DNA of 64,000 bases from the NCBI RefSeq assembly GCF_000878135.1, contig NZ_JXQZ01000001.1:170566-234565 (forward strand). Direction: 5' to 3'. A program made the position numbers and the translations under genes. Source of the stretch: Frigoribacterium sp. MEB024 (GTDB lineage: Bacteria > Actinomycetota > Actinomycetes > Actinomycetales > Microbacteriaceae). Below, piece by piece: positions 22,411-32,160 of this stretch (position 1 is the first letter of the stretch; every line of letters begins with the position of its first letter). A model generated the notes under the pieces. It was not told where the DNA came from. It saw nothing but the letters and a program-made list of their open reading frames with translations, and searched no databases.

Positions 22411-23261
22411 GCTCGTCGTTCGGCGACCGGCTCGCGGCGGCGTTCGCCGCGACCGGTCCGCTCTGCGTCGGCATCGACCCCCACCCCTACCTCCTGGACC
22501 AGTGGGGCCTCTCGTCGGACGCCTCGGGCGTGCGCGAGTTCGGCCTGCGCGTCGTCGACGGCCTCGTCGGCTCGGCGTCGGTCGTCAAGCCGCAGGTCGC
22601 GTTCTTCGAACGCTGGGGCTCCGCGGGGTTCGCGGCCCTCGAGGACGTCCTCGAGGCCGGACGCGAGCGGGGCCTGCTGCAGATCGGTGACGCCAAGCGG
22701 GGCGACATCGGCTCGACGATGGACGGCTACGGTGACGCCTGGTTCGACGAGTCGTCGCCGTTGCGGGTCGACGCGCTGACCGTCTCGCCCTATCTCGGCT
22801 TCGATTCCCTGACCGGGCTGGTCACCCGCGCGCGGGCCGTCGGCGCCGGCGTGTTCGTGCTGGCCGCGACGTCCAACGTCGAGGCGCTGGCGACGCAGAC
22901 GGCCATCCGGACCGACGTCCACGGCGCGGAGGGGACCGTCGCGAGCGGTATCGTCGACGACGTGCTCCTTGACAACCAGACGGCGGGCGACGCCCCGTTC
23001 GGCAGCGTCGGCCTCGTGCTCGGCGCGACCGTCGACCTCGACGACTACGGCATCGACGCCGCCCGGCTGACGACGACGCCGGTGCTCGCCCCGGGGTTCG
23101 GTCACCAGGGTGCGACCTACGCCGACCTTCCGCGACTCTTCGGACCCGCCGCCGGCGCCGTGCTGGTCTCCGCCTCCCGCGCCCTCCTCTCGGCGGGCCC
23201 GGCAGGGTTTCCGGACGCGGTCCGCCGAGATGCCGACGAGGTGCGTTCGTGCCTCGTCTGA
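22407..23261 (+). CDS. pyrF: Orotidine 5'-phosphate decarboxylase (type 2)
   Basis: 284 aa, GTG start overlapping carB. The active site [10 protein letters not shown] includes K97. [20 protein letters not shown] and the phosphate loop near APGFGHQGA mark the longer type 2 family seen in mycobacteria. It makes UMP from OMP. pyrD and pyrE are absent from the operon. The start of the next gene lies 13 bp inside its 3' end. Confidence 0.96.
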
Positions 23262-24163
23262 CCCCGCCTCCCGTCGACCGTGCCGCGGCTGCCCGCGCCG
23301 CCGTGGCGGCACGGCGAGGCCGCGCCGCCGTCAAGAACGCCGTCGCTTCGCGGACGCGCAGCGCCCTCGACGTCGCCGAGGCCGCCTGGGCCGGCGAACC
23401 CACGAGTCCCGAGGGGTCGCTCCGGGTCCGAGAGCTGCTCACCAGCATCCCCGGCATCGGACCGACCCGCGTCGCCCGCATCATGACCGACCTCGGAATC
23501 GCCGAGTCGAAACGGGTCGGGGGGCTCGGGGTCAGGCAACGCCGCATCCTCGGCGACTGGCTCGCCGTCCGCGAGGCCAAGGGGCGCCTGCGGTCCCGTC
23601 TGGTCGTCCTGGCCGGTCCCACGGCCGTGGGCAAGGGCACCGTCTCGACCTACATCCGCGAGAACTACCCCGACGTGCATCTCAGCGTGTCCGCGACGAC
23701 ACGAGCCCCACGACCCGGCGAGGTCGACGGGGTGCACTACTACTTCGTGGACGACGCCGAGTTCGACCGCATGATCCGCGATCGCGAACTGCTCGAGTAC
23801 GCCACGGTCCACAATTCCTATCGCTACGGCACGCCTCGCCCCCCGCTGGACGCCGCCTTGAACGAGGGTCGCAGCGTCCTGCTCGAGATCGACCTGCAGG
23901 GCGCCCGTCTCGTCCGGGCCGCGATGCCCGAGGCCGTGCTCGTCTTCCTGCTGCCGCCCACCTGGGACGAACTGGTCCGTCGACTCATCGGTCGAGGCAC
24001 CGAGGACGCCACCGAACAGCAGCGCCGACTCGAGACCGCGAAGGTCGAACTGGCCGCCCAGGACGAGTTCGACGCGCGTGTCGTGAACCACGACGTGGCC
24101 GAAGCGGCCCGTGAGGTCGTAGAATTGATGACTGCGCCCGAACCGGGCCGCACCCGCGCGTGA
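23249..24163 (+). CDS. gmk: Fusion of actinobacterial integration host factor (mIHF-like) and guanylate kinase
   Basis: 304 aa in one frame, GTG start inside pyrF. Residues ~12-107 resemble mIHF: a basic Ala-rich helix, then [22 protein letters not shown] (helix-hairpin-helix-like) and [17 protein letters not shown]. Residues ~118-298 are guanylate kinase: P-loop GPTAVGKGT (123-131), [11 protein letters not shown] for GMP, and IDLQGA. In mycobacteria and Streptomyces these are separate adjacent genes. No ATG or GTG lies in frame between residue 79 and the P-loop, so an independent kinase start is unlikely. The DNA-binding role of the N-terminal part is inferred by similarity. Confidence 0.92.
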   Translation: MPRLTPPPVDRAAAARAAVAARRGRAAVKNAVASRTRSALDVAEAAWAGEPTSPEGSLRVRELLTSIPGIGPTRVARIMTDLGIAESKRVGGLGVRQRRILGDWLAVREAKGRLRSRLVVLAGPTAVGKGTVSTYIRENYPDVHLSVSATTRAPRPGEVDGVHYYFVDDAEFDRMIRDRELLEYATVHNSYRYGTPRPPLDAALNEGRSVLLEIDLQGARLVRAAMPEAVLVFLLPPTWDELVRRLIGRGTEDATEQQRRLETAKVELAAQDEFDARVVNHDVAEAAREVVELMTAPEPGRTRA

Positions 24164-24240
24164 CCCGCGCCCCGATCTTGGTGCCCACGCTCGTCCCGAG
24201 CGGTGCCGGCACCGACCCCCATCGACACGAGGAGCAACCA

Positions 24241-24507
24241 ATGGCCGACAAGAACCAGGGCATCATCGATCCGCCCATCGACGAGCTGCTGTCGAAGGTC
24301 GAGTCGAAGTACGCACTCGTCATCTTCGCCTCCAAGCGCGCCCGTCAGATCAACGACTACTACGCCGACCTGCACGAGGGCAGCCTCTTCGACAACGTCG
24401 GCCCCCTCGTCGACAGCTCGATCGACGACAAGCCCCTCTCGGTCGCCATGCACGAGATCAACGAGGACAAGCTCGAGGTGAAGCCGCTCGCGGCTCCTGC
24501 CGAGTAG
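24241..24507 (+). CDS. rpoZ: DNA-directed RNA polymerase omega subunit
   Basis: 88 aa, ATG with GAGGAG 7 nt upstream. [19 protein letters not shown] and the conserved ASKRARQIN helix identify omega, which helps fold the beta' subunit. It follows gmk as in other bacteria. A 78-bp gap separates it from gmk. Confidence 0.95.
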   Translation: MADKNQGIIDPPIDELLSKVESKYALVIFASKRARQINDYYADLHEGSLFDNVGPLVDSSIDDKPLSVAMHEINEDKLEVKPLAAPAE

Positions 24508-24518
24508 CGCGACGACAC

Positions 24519-24545
24519 GACCGACCTCTCTGACGGTGGTCGGTC
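24519..24545 (+). terminator. rpoZ terminator-like hairpin
   Basis: Perfect 8-bp stem GACCGACC / GGTCGGTC with an 11-nt loop starts 12 nt after the rpoZ stop, directly before a -10-like TATCAT. Confidence 0.5.
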
Positions 24546-24546
24546 C

Positions 24547-24552
24547 TATCAT
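24547..24552 (+). promoter_or_regulatory. Putative -10 (TATCAT) for metK
   Basis: TATCAT predicts a start near 24559, giving a ~70-nt metK leader that begins with the hairpin at 24558-24589. No clear -35. Confidence 0.4.
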
Positions 24553-24557
24553 CTGAC

Positions 24558-24589
24558 GAGGCCCCCGGGAGTCCATCCCGCGGGGCCTC
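24558..24589 (+). promoter_or_regulatory. Strong hairpin at the predicted 5' end of the metK mRNA
   Basis: GAGGCCCC-CGGGA and TCCCG-C-GGGGCCTC pair over ~13 bp around a GTCCA loop. It may be a second terminator for rpoZ or a 5' stabilising or regulatory structure of metK. It is too short to be a recognisable SAM riboswitch. Confidence 0.45.
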
Positions 24590-24627
24590 ATCGCGTCCGC
24601 ACCCCGATCGACACCCAGAGGAACACC

Positions 24628-25860
24628 GTGAGCCTGACCGACACGACGACCGACCCCGCCACGACGGCATCGACCTCCCTGCGACTGTTCACGTCCGAAT
24701 CGGTCACCGAGGGCCACCCCGACAAGATCTGTGACCAGATCTCGGACGGCATCCTCGACGCCCTGCTCGCGGTCGACCCCGCCAGCCGGGTCGCGGTCGA
24801 GACCATGGTCACGACGGGGCTCGTGCACGTCGCCGGCGAGGTCACCACCAAGGGCTACGTCGACATCCCGACGATCGTGCGCGACCTCATCGTGGGCATC
24901 GGCTACGACTCGTCCGCCGTGAGCTTCGACGGTCGCACCTGCGGCGTCGAGGTCTCGATCGGGTCGCAGTCTCCCGACATCGCCCAGGGCGTCGATACCG
25001 CCCTGGAGGCGCGTGGCGGCGACGACGACCTGCTCAACCGTCAGGGTGCGGGCGACCAAGGCATCATGTTCGGCTACGCCACCAACGAGACGCCCCAGTT
25101 CATGCCTCTCCCGGTCTGGCTCGCCCACCGGCTGGCCGAGCGTCTCGCGGCCGTGCGCAAGTCGGGCACGCTCGACTACCTCCGGCCCGACGGCAAGACC
25201 CAGGTCACGGTCGGTTACGACGGGGTCGTACCGAAGACGGTCGACACCGTCGTCCTGTCGACGCAACACTCACCCGCCGTCTCGAGCGAACAGCTCGAGT
25301 CCGACGTCATCGAACACGTCATCCGCCCCGTCCTCGACGAGGCAGGGCTCTCGTCGGCCGACACGCGGTTCATCATCAATCCGACCGGCCGGTTCGAGAT
25401 CGGGGGCCCACAGGGCGACGCCGGACTCACGGGCCGCAAGATCATCGTCGACACCTACGGCGGTGCGAGCCGTCACGGCGGGGGCGCGTTCTCGGGCAAG
25501 GATCCCTCGAAGGTCGACCGATCCGCCGCGTACGCGATGCGCTGGGTGGCCAAGAACGCCGTCGCCGCCGGCCTCGCCGACCGGCTCGAACTCCAGGTGG
25601 CCTACGCGATCGGACGCGCCGCACCCGTCGGTCTCTACGTCGAGACCTTCGGCACGGGGCACGTCGGCGACGACGTCATCACGGCCGCCATCGAGACGGT
25701 GTTCGACCTCCGCCCGGCGGCGATCATCCGCGACCTCGACCTGCTCCGGCCCATCTATTCGGCGACGTCGACCTACGGCCACTTCGGTCGCGACCTGCCC
25801 GACTTCACCTGGGAGGCGCTCGACCGCGTCGACGCCCTCCGGGCCGCCGCCGGGCTCTGA
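24628..25860 (+). CDS. metK: S-adenosylmethionine synthetase
   Basis: 410 aa, GTG start with AGAGGAA upstream. Signatures are [34 protein letters not shown] and the P-loop-like [19 protein letters not shown]. It forms SAM from methionine and ATP. priA follows after 2 bp, so metK-priA-fmt-rsmB may be one transcript. The usual coaBC gene ahead of metK is absent. Confidence 0.98.
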   Translation: MSLTDTTTDPATTASTSLRLFTSESVTEGHPDKICDQISDGILDALLAVDPASRVAVETMVTTGLVHVAGEVTTKGYVDIPTIVRDLIVGIGYDSSAVSFDGRTCGVEVSIGSQSPDIAQGVDTALEARGGDDDLLNRQGAGDQGIMFGYATNETPQFMPLPVWLAHRLAERLAAVRKSGTLDYLRPDGKTQVTVGYDGVVPKTVDTVVLSTQHSPAVSSEQLESDVIEHVIRPVLDEAGLSSADTRFIINPTGRFEIGGPQGDAGLTGRKIIVDTYGGASRHGGGAFSGKDPSKVDRSAAYAMRWVAKNAVAAGLADRLELQVAYAIGRAAPVGLYVETFGTGHVGDDVITAAIETVFDLRPAAIIRDLDLLRPIYSATSTYGHFGRDLPDFTWEALDRVDALRAAAGL

Positions 25861-25862
25861 CC

Positions 25863-27938
25863 GTGGCGGCGGTCGCCGAGGCCCTCGTCGAGGGCGGCCC
25901 GCGCGTCGTCCGGGTGATGGTCGAGTCACCGCTGCCGCAGCTCGACCGGTTGTTCGACTACGCCGTGCCCGAGCGGCTGCGCGACCGCGTCGCCCCGGGC
26001 ATCCGCGTCAAGGTTCCCCTCCGTTCGGCCGGACGCATCGCCGACGGGTTCGTCGTCGAGGTCGCGTCGTCGTCCGAGCACGGCGGTGACCTCTCCGAGA
26101 TCGAGGATGTCGTGTCCACCGTGTCGGTCCTTGCACCCGAGGTGTGGCGCTTGGCGCGTGCCGTGGCCGACCGGGCCGGCGGATCGGCCAGCGACGTCGT
26201 GCGGCTCGCGGTCCCTCCGCGTCAGGTCCGGGTCGAGAAGGCGTACCTGGCGGCCGCTGAGAACCCGTCCTCGCCGCCACCGGAACCCACCGACGCGACT
26301 TCGTCACCCGCCGACACCGCGCCTCCATCAGCGGACGCCGCGCCGCCCGTCGGGGATCGCGATCGCACCCCGGTCGTCGTCGGTTACCGGTCGACCGACC
26401 TCGCCGGGCTCGTGGCGTCCCGCGGTCGCGCGGCGGTCGACGCCGTGCCGTTGCTGGTCGAGTTGCCCGACGGTGCATGGGTGGGTCATTGGGCGCTGAC
26501 GGCCGCCCAACTCGCCGCGGTCGCCGTCGCGGCGGGCGACAACGCCGTGGTCGCGGTCCCCGATTACCGCGACGAAGAGCACGTCCTCCAGGCCCTCAGG
26601 GCCGTCCTGCCGCCCGACCGCGTCGTGCGGCTCGACTCCCGACAGTCCAACGCCGACCGGTACCGCGCGTTGCTCCGGGCCCGGGGCGACGAGCCCGTGG
26701 TCGTCGTCGGCAACCGGTCCGTCCTGCTCGCACCCTCGGCCAGGCTCGGTCTGGTCCTGGTGTTCGACGACGGCGACCCGTCCTTCGGTGAGCCGCTCGC
26801 CCCCTACGTGCACGCCCGCGACACCGCCCTGCTCCGACAGGCGCAACAGGACACCGCCCTGGTGTTCCTCGGCCACTCCCGCAGCACCGACGTCCAGCGC
26901 CTGGTCGAGATCGGCTTCCTGGCCGAGGTGCGTCCCGATCCGCGCTACCAGCCCCGGGTCGTGCCGACCGTGCGTCAGGCCGCCACGGACGGCTTCGCCG
27001 CGCAGGCCCGCATCCCCTCCTCGGCCTACGCCGAGGCGCGGGCCGCGGTCGAGCACGGACCGGTGCTGATCCAGGTCGCCTCGCCGGGCTACTCGCCTCG
27101 CCTGGCCTGCGTCGACTGCGGCGACACGGCGCGCTGCCTGCGCTGCAACGGCCCCCTCCAGCAGCGCGAGCGCGGGGTGACCCCGGCCTGCGCCTGGTGC
27201 GGCGCCCTCGCCGTCTCGTGGCACTGCCGCACCTGTGAGGGCACCCGCATGCGAGCAGTCGGCACCGGCGCCTCACGGACCGCCGATGAGCTCGGCAAGG
27301 CGTTCCCGGGGGTCCGCATCATCGTGTCGGACGGCACCCGGGCCCTGACGCACGTCGACGCCGACCCGGCCATCGTCGTCGCGACCCGCGGGGCCGAGCC
27401 GGTCGCCCCGGGTGGCTACCGGGCCGTCCTGCTGCTCGACGGCGAACGCATGCTCGCGCGCGAGAGCCTCCGCGTCGCCGAGGACTGCCTCCGCTGGTGG
27501 GCCAACGCCACGGCCCTCGCCGCACGACGCGCCCCTGTGGTGCTGGTCGGGGTGGGCGGGGCGATCGCCTCCGCCCTGGCCACGTGGGAGCTCGCCCGAT
27601 TCGTCTCCGCCGAGCTCGCCGATCGCCGTGTCCTGCGTTTCCCACCGGCCGTCCGCGTGGCCACCGTGACCGGCACGGTCGACACCGTCGCACGCGCGCT
27701 CGACGACCTGCCCGACGAGGTCCGTGCCGAGACCCTCGGTCCGGTGGACGTCGAGTCCGCCGGGGTCCGCGCGATCGTCCGCTTCGACTACTCCCGAGGT
27801 CACGACGTGGCCCAGGCCCTCCGCTCCCAGGTCATCCGTGCCGCGACGGACCGACGCAAGGCGCTCGGTCAGAAGCGCACGCGGGCCGTCCCTACACTCA
27901 GAGTGCGGTTCGACGACGTCGAGCCGTTCGCCGACTGA
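25863..27938 (+). CDS. priA: PriA-like primosomal protein, probably without helicase activity
   Basis: 691 aa, GTG start. The N-terminal DNA-binding domain (RVMVESPLPQLDRLFDYAVPE) and the two four-Cys zinc sites are intact (CVDCGDTARCLRC, then CAWC and CRTC). The helicase core is degenerate: the region expected to hold GxTGSGKT reads AAQLAAVAVAAGDNAVVAVP, and the DEEH box is VFDDGDPSF. Such ATPase-dead PriA is typical of actinobacteria and probably serves as a fork-binding scaffold. A Pro/Ser/Thr/Ala-rich linker (~residues 134-166) is inserted before the helicase domain. Confidence 0.9.
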   Translation: MAAVAEALVEGGPRVVRVMVESPLPQLDRLFDYAVPERLRDRVAPGIRVKVPLRSAGRIADGFVVEVASSSEHGGDLSEIEDVVSTVSVLAPEVWRLARAVADRAGGSASDVVRLAVPPRQVRVEKAYLAAAENPSSPPPEPTDATSSPADTAPPSADAAPPVGDRDRTPVVVGYRSTDLAGLVASRGRAAVDAVPLLVELPDGAWVGHWALTAAQLAAVAVAAGDNAVVAVPDYRDEEHVLQALRAVLPPDRVVRLDSRQSNADRYRALLRARGDEPVVVVGNRSVLLAPSARLGLVLVFDDGDPSFGEPLAPYVHARDTALLRQAQQDTALVFLGHSRSTDVQRLVEIGFLAEVRPDPRYQPRVVPTVRQAATDGFAAQARIPSSAYAEARAAVEHGPVLIQVASPGYSPRLACVDCGDTARCLRCNGPLQQRERGVTPACAWCGALAVSWHCRTCEGTRMRAVGTGASRTADELGKAFPGVRIIVSDGTRALTHVDADPAIVVATRGAEPVAPGGYRAVLLLDGERMLARESLRVAEDCLRWWANATALAARRAPVVLVGVGGAIASALATWELARFVSAELADRRVLRFPPAVRVATVTGTVDTVARALDDLPDEVRAETLGPVDVESAGVRAIVRFDYSRGHDVAQALRSQVIRAATDRRKALGQKRTRAVPTLRVRFDDVEPFAD

Positions 27939-27953
27939 CCCGCCAGGAACCCC

Positions 27954-28952
27954 ATGCGCCTCGTCTTCGCCGGCAGCCCCGCCGCTGCCGTGCCCTCGCT
28001 CACCGCCCTCGCCGACGGCCCTCACGAGGTCGTCGCCGTGCTGACGCGCGACGACACCCCCCAGGGACGCCGACGCGTCCTGACCCCCACGCCCGTCGCC
28101 GTCGAGGCCGACCGCCTCGGTCTCCGCGTCGTGAAGGCCCGACGCATCACGCCCGAGGTCACGGCCGAGCTCGCGGCGCTCGATCCCGACCTCGGCGTCG
28201 TCGTGGCCTACGGCGCCCTGCTCCGCGAGCCCCTGCTCGGTGCGCCCCGCCTCGGCTGGGTCAACCTGCACTTCTCCCTGCTGCCCTCCTGGCGCGGTGC
28301 GGCCCCCGTCCAGCGGTCGCTCATGGCGGGCGACGTCGTGACGGGCGCCGCGGTGTTCCAGCTCGTCCCCGAGCTCGACGCAGGCGATGTCTACGGCACC
28401 CTCGAACGCCGACTCGACGGCGCCGAGACCGCGGGGGTGCTCCTCACCGAGCTCGCGCGGTCCGGGTCCGACCTGCTGGTCGACGTCGTCGACCGCCTCG
28501 CCGACGGCACGGCCGTGGCCACACCCCAGACCGGCGAGGTCACCCTCGCCCCCAAGCTGACCCTCGCGGACGGAGTCCTCGACGCCTCGCGTCCGGCGAC
28601 CGAGCTGATCGACCGCTTCCGAGGCGTGACGCCCGAACCGGGAGCCCGCGTCGACCTCGACGGCACCGCCCTCAAGATCACGGAGGCGCGGGTGACGTCG
28701 GACGTCGAGGCACCGCTCGAGGCCGGTCGCCTCGAGTCCCGGGGCCGCCGTGTGCTGCTGGGCACCGCCTCCTCACCCGTCGAGCTGGTCCGGGTGCAAC
28801 CGGCGGGCAAGAAAGAGATGTCGGCAGCCGACTGGTGGCGTGGACTGCCCGGCGGGATCGACCGTCGCGTCACCCCGCCCACCTCGACCGCCCCGGCCGC
28901 CCCGGCCGACATCGCACCAGACCCCGCCCTCGACACGAAGAGCGCCTCATGA
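27954..28952 (+). CDS. fmt: Methionyl-tRNA formyltransferase
   Basis: 332 aa. Catalytic N104 and H106 lie in VNLHFSLLPSWRGAAPVQ; the matching Asp is in ELDAGDVYG. The substrate-binding start is RLVFAGSPAAAVPSL. A C-terminal OB-fold binds tRNA, followed by a ~30-residue Pro/Ala/Thr tail beyond the conserved DWWRG. It formylates initiator Met-tRNA. It overlaps rsmB by ATGA. Confidence 0.96.
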   Translation: MRLVFAGSPAAAVPSLTALADGPHEVVAVLTRDDTPQGRRRVLTPTPVAVEADRLGLRVVKARRITPEVTAELAALDPDLGVVVAYGALLREPLLGAPRLGWVNLHFSLLPSWRGAAPVQRSLMAGDVVTGAAVFQLVPELDAGDVYGTLERRLDGAETAGVLLTELARSGSDLLVDVVDRLADGTAVATPQTGEVTLAPKLTLADGVLDASRPATELIDRFRGVTPEPGARVDLDGTALKITEARVTSDVEAPLEAGRLESRGRRVLLGTASSPVELVRVQPAGKKEMSAADWWRGLPGGIDRRVTPPTSTAPAAPADIAPDPALDTKSAS

Positions 28953-30319
28953 GCCGAGTCCAGCCCGCCCGCCAGGTCGCCCTCGACGTCCTCCGGGCCG
29001 TCGAACAGGACGACGCCTACGCGAACCTCCTGCTCCCGCAACGCATCGTCCGCGCCCGCCTCGGAGCACAGGACGCAGGGCTCGCGACCGAACTCACCTA
29101 CGGCACCCTGCGCCTCCGGGGGTACTACGACCGCGTCATCGCGCTGGCCGCCCGCCGGGGCACCGACGCGATCGACCCGGCGCTCCTCGACGTCCTGCGA
29201 CTCGGTACGCACCAGCTGCTCTCGACGCGGGTCGCGGTCCACGCAGCCGTCGACGAGAGCGTCGAGCTCGCGCGTCAGGTGGGCAGCCGGTCGGGCACCG
29301 GTTTCGTGAACGGCGTGCTCCGGACCATCTCGCGGTCGACTCCCGACGAGTGGCGCGCGCGCGTCCTGGCCGGCACGACCGGGGACGACGACCGTCTGGC
29401 GGCGGAGTGGTCGCACCCCGCCTGGGTGGTGCGGGCGTTCCGTCGCTCGCTGGCCGCCGAGGGCCGCGAGGACGAACTCGTCGACCTGCTGTCGGCCGAC
29501 AACGACGCCCCGAAGGTCAGTCTCGTCGCACTGCCCGGGCTCGCCGAGGTCTCCGAACTCGGTGCCCCGAGCGGGCGCCTCTCGCCGCTCGCCGCGACGA
29601 GCGGCGGGGGAGACCCGGCGCAACAGACGGCCGTGCGCGAGGGGCGCGCCCGCGTGCAGGACGAAGGCTCACAGCTCGCGGCACTGCTGCTCAGCCGCCA
29701 CCGGCCCGCCGAGTCGGGAGAACGCTGGCTCGACATGTGCGCCGGCCCCGGTGGCAAGGCCGCCCTGCTGGGCGCCGAAGCTGCCCGCGCAGGCGCCCAC
29801 CTCGTCGCCAACGAGCTCGTCCCGGCCCGGGCCGGTCTCGTCCGACAGGCCCTCGAGGCGGTCCCTGGCGACGTCGAGGTGCTCGAGGGTGACGCCACAC
29901 GGTTCGGGGCGGAACAGCCCGGAGGCTTCGACCGCATCCTGCTCGACGCGCCCTGCACGGGTCTCGGGGCCCTGCGACGTCGACCCGAGGCCCGGTGGCG
30001 CAAGCAACCGGCCGACGTCGGACAGCTCACGGCCCTGCAGTCGCGCCTGTTCGCCAGCGCCCTGGACGCCCTCGCGCCCGGGGGAGTCCTGGCGTACGTG
30101 ACCTGCTCGCCGCACACGGCCGAGACCCGCGGCGTCGTCGAGGCCGGGCTCCGGGGCCGCGACGACGACCTCGTGCTGCTCGACGCGACGGCGGGCGTCG
30201 AGCGCATCGCCGGCCGGTCGGTCGACCTGGCGTCGGCACCGTTCGTCCAGCTCTGGCCGCACCGTCACGGCACGGACGCCATGTTCGTGGCCCTGATCGA
30301 GAAACGTGCCGGACGGTAG
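28949..30319 (+). CDS. rsmB: 16S rRNA m5C967 methyltransferase RsmB (Fmu)
   Basis: 456 aa from ATG 28949, overlapping fmt. An N-terminal NusB-like RNA-binding domain (~1-140) is followed by a Rossmann methyltransferase domain: SAM motif [32 protein letters not shown] and the catalytic C386 in TCSPH. It methylates C967 of 16S rRNA. The fmt-rsmB-rpe order is the same as in mycobacteria (fmt-fmu-rpe). Confidence 0.95.
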   Translation: MSRVQPARQVALDVLRAVEQDDAYANLLLPQRIVRARLGAQDAGLATELTYGTLRLRGYYDRVIALAARRGTDAIDPALLDVLRLGTHQLLSTRVAVHAAVDESVELARQVGSRSGTGFVNGVLRTISRSTPDEWRARVLAGTTGDDDRLAAEWSHPAWVVRAFRRSLAAEGREDELVDLLSADNDAPKVSLVALPGLAEVSELGAPSGRLSPLAATSGGGDPAQQTAVREGRARVQDEGSQLAALLLSRHRPAESGERWLDMCAGPGGKAALLGAEAARAGAHLVANELVPARAGLVRQALEAVPGDVEVLEGDATRFGAEQPGGFDRILLDAPCTGLGALRRRPEARWRKQPADVGQLTALQSRLFASALDALAPGGVLAYVTCSPHTAETRGVVEAGLRGRDDDLVLLDATAGVERIAGRSVDLASAPFVQLWPHRHGTDAMFVALIEKRAGR

Positions 30320-30322
30320 TCT
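30317..30322 (+). promoter_or_regulatory. Putative -10 (TAGTCT) for leaderless rpe
   Basis: TAGTCT overlaps the rsmB stop codon and sits 6 nt before the rpe GTG; no Shine-Dalgarno is present. Confidence 0.5.
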
Positions 30323-30328
30323 CGTCTC

Positions 30329-30994
30329 GTGTCGATCCGCATCAGCCCCAGCATCCTCTCGGCCGACTTCGCCAACCTCGAACGCGACCTCCAGCGCATC
30401 TCGTCCGCCGACCTCGTGCACGTCGACGTCATGGACGGCCACTTCGTGCCCAACCTCACCCTGGGGCTGCCCGTCGTGCAGCGTCTCGGCGAGGTCAGCC
30501 CGGTGCCGCTCGACCTGCACCTCATGATCGACGACGCCGACCGCTGGGCGCCCCGCTACGCCGAGACGGGTGCCTTCTCGGTCACCTTCTCCGCCGAGGC
30601 CGCGACCGACCCGGTGTCCACGGCACGCGCCATCCGCAGCAACGGGGCCCGCGCATCCGTCGCGGTGAAGCCGGGCACCGACCTCGAGCCCTATCTCCAG
30701 ACCCTCGACGCGTACGACATGATCCTCGTCATGACCGTCGAGCCCGGCTTCGGCGGGCAGTCCTTCATGCCCGAGACGATGGCCAAGCTGACGCGCGCCA
30801 GGGCCGCCGTGAGCGCCTCCGGGCTCGACGTCTGGCTCGAGGTCGACGGCGGCATCACGACCGAGACCATCGTCACGGCCGTCGAGAACGGTGCCGACAC
30901 GGTGGTCGCCGGGTCCGCCGTCTACGGCGGGTCGCCCGTCGACAACATCGCTGCACTCCGAGCGGCCGCCGCGACGGTAGCCTTGACGTCGTGA
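30329..30994 (+). CDS. rpe: Ribulose-phosphate 3-epimerase
   Basis: 221 aa, GTG start. TIM-barrel signatures are [45 protein letters not shown] and EVDGGI, containing both metal-binding His and the catalytic Asp pair. It interconverts ribulose 5-phosphate and xylulose 5-phosphate. Its stop overlaps the hisE start, with an internal promoter-like hexamer in its last codons. Confidence 0.97.
   Translation: MSIRISPSILSADFANLERDLQRISSADLVHVDVMDGHFVPNLTLGLPVVQRLGEVSPVPLDLHLMIDDADRWAPRYAETGAFSVTFSAEAATDPVSTARAIRSNGARASVAVKPGTDLEPYLQTLDAYDMILVMTVEPGFGGQSFMPETMAKLTRARAAVSASGLDVWLEVDGGITTETIVTAVENGADTVVAGSAVYGGSPVDNIAALRAAAATVALTS
30978..30983 (+). promoter_or_regulatory. Putative -10 (TAGCCT) for leaderless hisE, inside rpe
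   Basis: TAGCCT lies in the last codons of rpe, 7 nt before the hisE GTG, allowing his genes to be transcribed apart from rpe. Confidence 0.45.
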
Positions 30995-31254
30995 AATCCT
31001 TCGACGACCTGTACCTCGAGCTCAGCGACAAGGCCCGCGACCGGCCCGAGGGGTCGGGCACCGTGGCCGAACTCGACGCCGGTGTGCACCAGATCGGCAA
31101 GAAGATCGTCGAAGAGGCCGCCGAGGTCTGGATGGCCGCCGAGTACGAGGGCGACGTCGCGACCGCCGAAGAGATCTCCCAGCTGCTCTACCACCTGCAG
31201 GTCATGATGATCGCCAAGGGCATCACCCCGGCCGACGTCTACCGACATCTCTGA
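30991..31254 (+). CDS. hisE: Phosphoribosyl-ATP pyrophosphatase
   Basis: 87 aa, GTG start overlapping the rpe stop. The MazG-like helical bundle is recognised by [18 protein letters not shown] and [19 protein letters not shown]. It hydrolyses PR-ATP to PR-AMP, the second histidine step. It is separate from hisI, which encodes the next enzyme 1.8 kb downstream. Confidence 0.96.
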   Translation: MKSFDDLYLELSDKARDRPEGSGTVAELDAGVHQIGKKIVEEAAEVWMAAEYEGDVATAEEISQLLYHLQVMMIAKGITPADVYRHL

Positions 31255-31318
31255 GTCGGCCTCCGCCACCCCCGTTCGTCACGCCGCTCGCGCGGCACCC
31301 CAGCAGACAGAGAAACCC

Positions 31319-32158
31319 ATGCTTCGCGTCGCAGTGCCCAACAAGGGATCGCTCAGCGAGACCGCATCCGCCATGCTCGCCGAGGCCGGCTACACCGGTC
31401 GCCGCGACCCCAAGACCCTCCACGTCGAGGACCCGCGCAACGGCGTCGAGTTCTTCTACCTCCGTCCGCGCGACATCGCGACCTACGTGGGGTCGGGCGC
31501 GCTCGACGTCGGCATCACGGGCCGCGACCTGCTGCTCGACTCGCACTCGCCGGCCCACGAGGTCGCTCCCCTCGACTTCGGTGGCTCGACCTTCCGCTTC
31601 GCGGGCCCTCCCGGCCGTTTCGCCGATCTCCGCCAGCTCCAGGGCACCCGGGTCGCCACCAGCTACGCCGGCCTCGTCGGCTCCTTCCTCGAGAGCCACG
31701 GAGTCACCGCGACCCTCGTGCCGCTCGACGGCGCCGTCGAGAGCGCGGTGCAGCTGGGCGTCGCCGACGCCGTGGCCGACGTCGTCTCGACCGGTGCCAC
31801 CCTGCGTGCGGCGGGCCTCGAGATCTTCGGGCCGGTCATCCTCGAATCGACCGCCGTCCTCATCTCGTCCGATGCCGACGTCGACGGCCTGGCGGTCCTC
31901 CACCGCCGCCTGCAGGGCGTGCTCGTGGCCCGGCAGTACGTCCTCATGGACTACGACGTCCCGGTCGCCAAGCTCGACGCCGCGACCGCCGTCGCCGGCG
32001 GCATGGAGTCGCCGACCGTGTCCCCGCTGCACGATCGCGACTGGGCCGCCGTCCGCGTGATGGTCCCGCGGTCCGACACGAACCAGGTCATGGACGCCCT
32101 CTACGACCTCGGTGCCCGGGCCATCCTGGTCAGCCCGATCCACGCCGCGAGGCTGTAG
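31319..32158 (+). CDS. hisG: ATP phosphoribosyltransferase (long form)
   Basis: 279 aa. [26 protein letters not shown] and the PRPP-binding [18 protein letters not shown] are clear. The C-terminal ~75 residues form the ACT-like domain for histidine feedback ([18 protein letters not shown]), so no hisZ partner is needed. It starts histidine synthesis from ATP and PRPP. It follows hisE after 64 bp. Confidence 0.97.
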   Translation: MLRVAVPNKGSLSETASAMLAEAGYTGRRDPKTLHVEDPRNGVEFFYLRPRDIATYVGSGALDVGITGRDLLLDSHSPAHEVAPLDFGGSTFRFAGPPGRFADLRQLQGTRVATSYAGLVGSFLESHGVTATLVPLDGAVESAVQLGVADAVADVVSTGATLRAAGLEIFGPVILESTAVLISSDADVDGLAVLHRRLQGVLVARQYVLMDYDVPVAKLDAATAVAGGMESPTVSPLHDRDWAAVRVMVPRSDTNQVMDALYDLGARAILVSPIHAARL

Positions 32159-32160
32159 CC

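Noticed and set aside
24508..24627. SAM riboswitch upstream of metK
   Set aside because: The region is too short and lacks the multi-helix junction of known SAM aptamers; only one hairpin is convincing.
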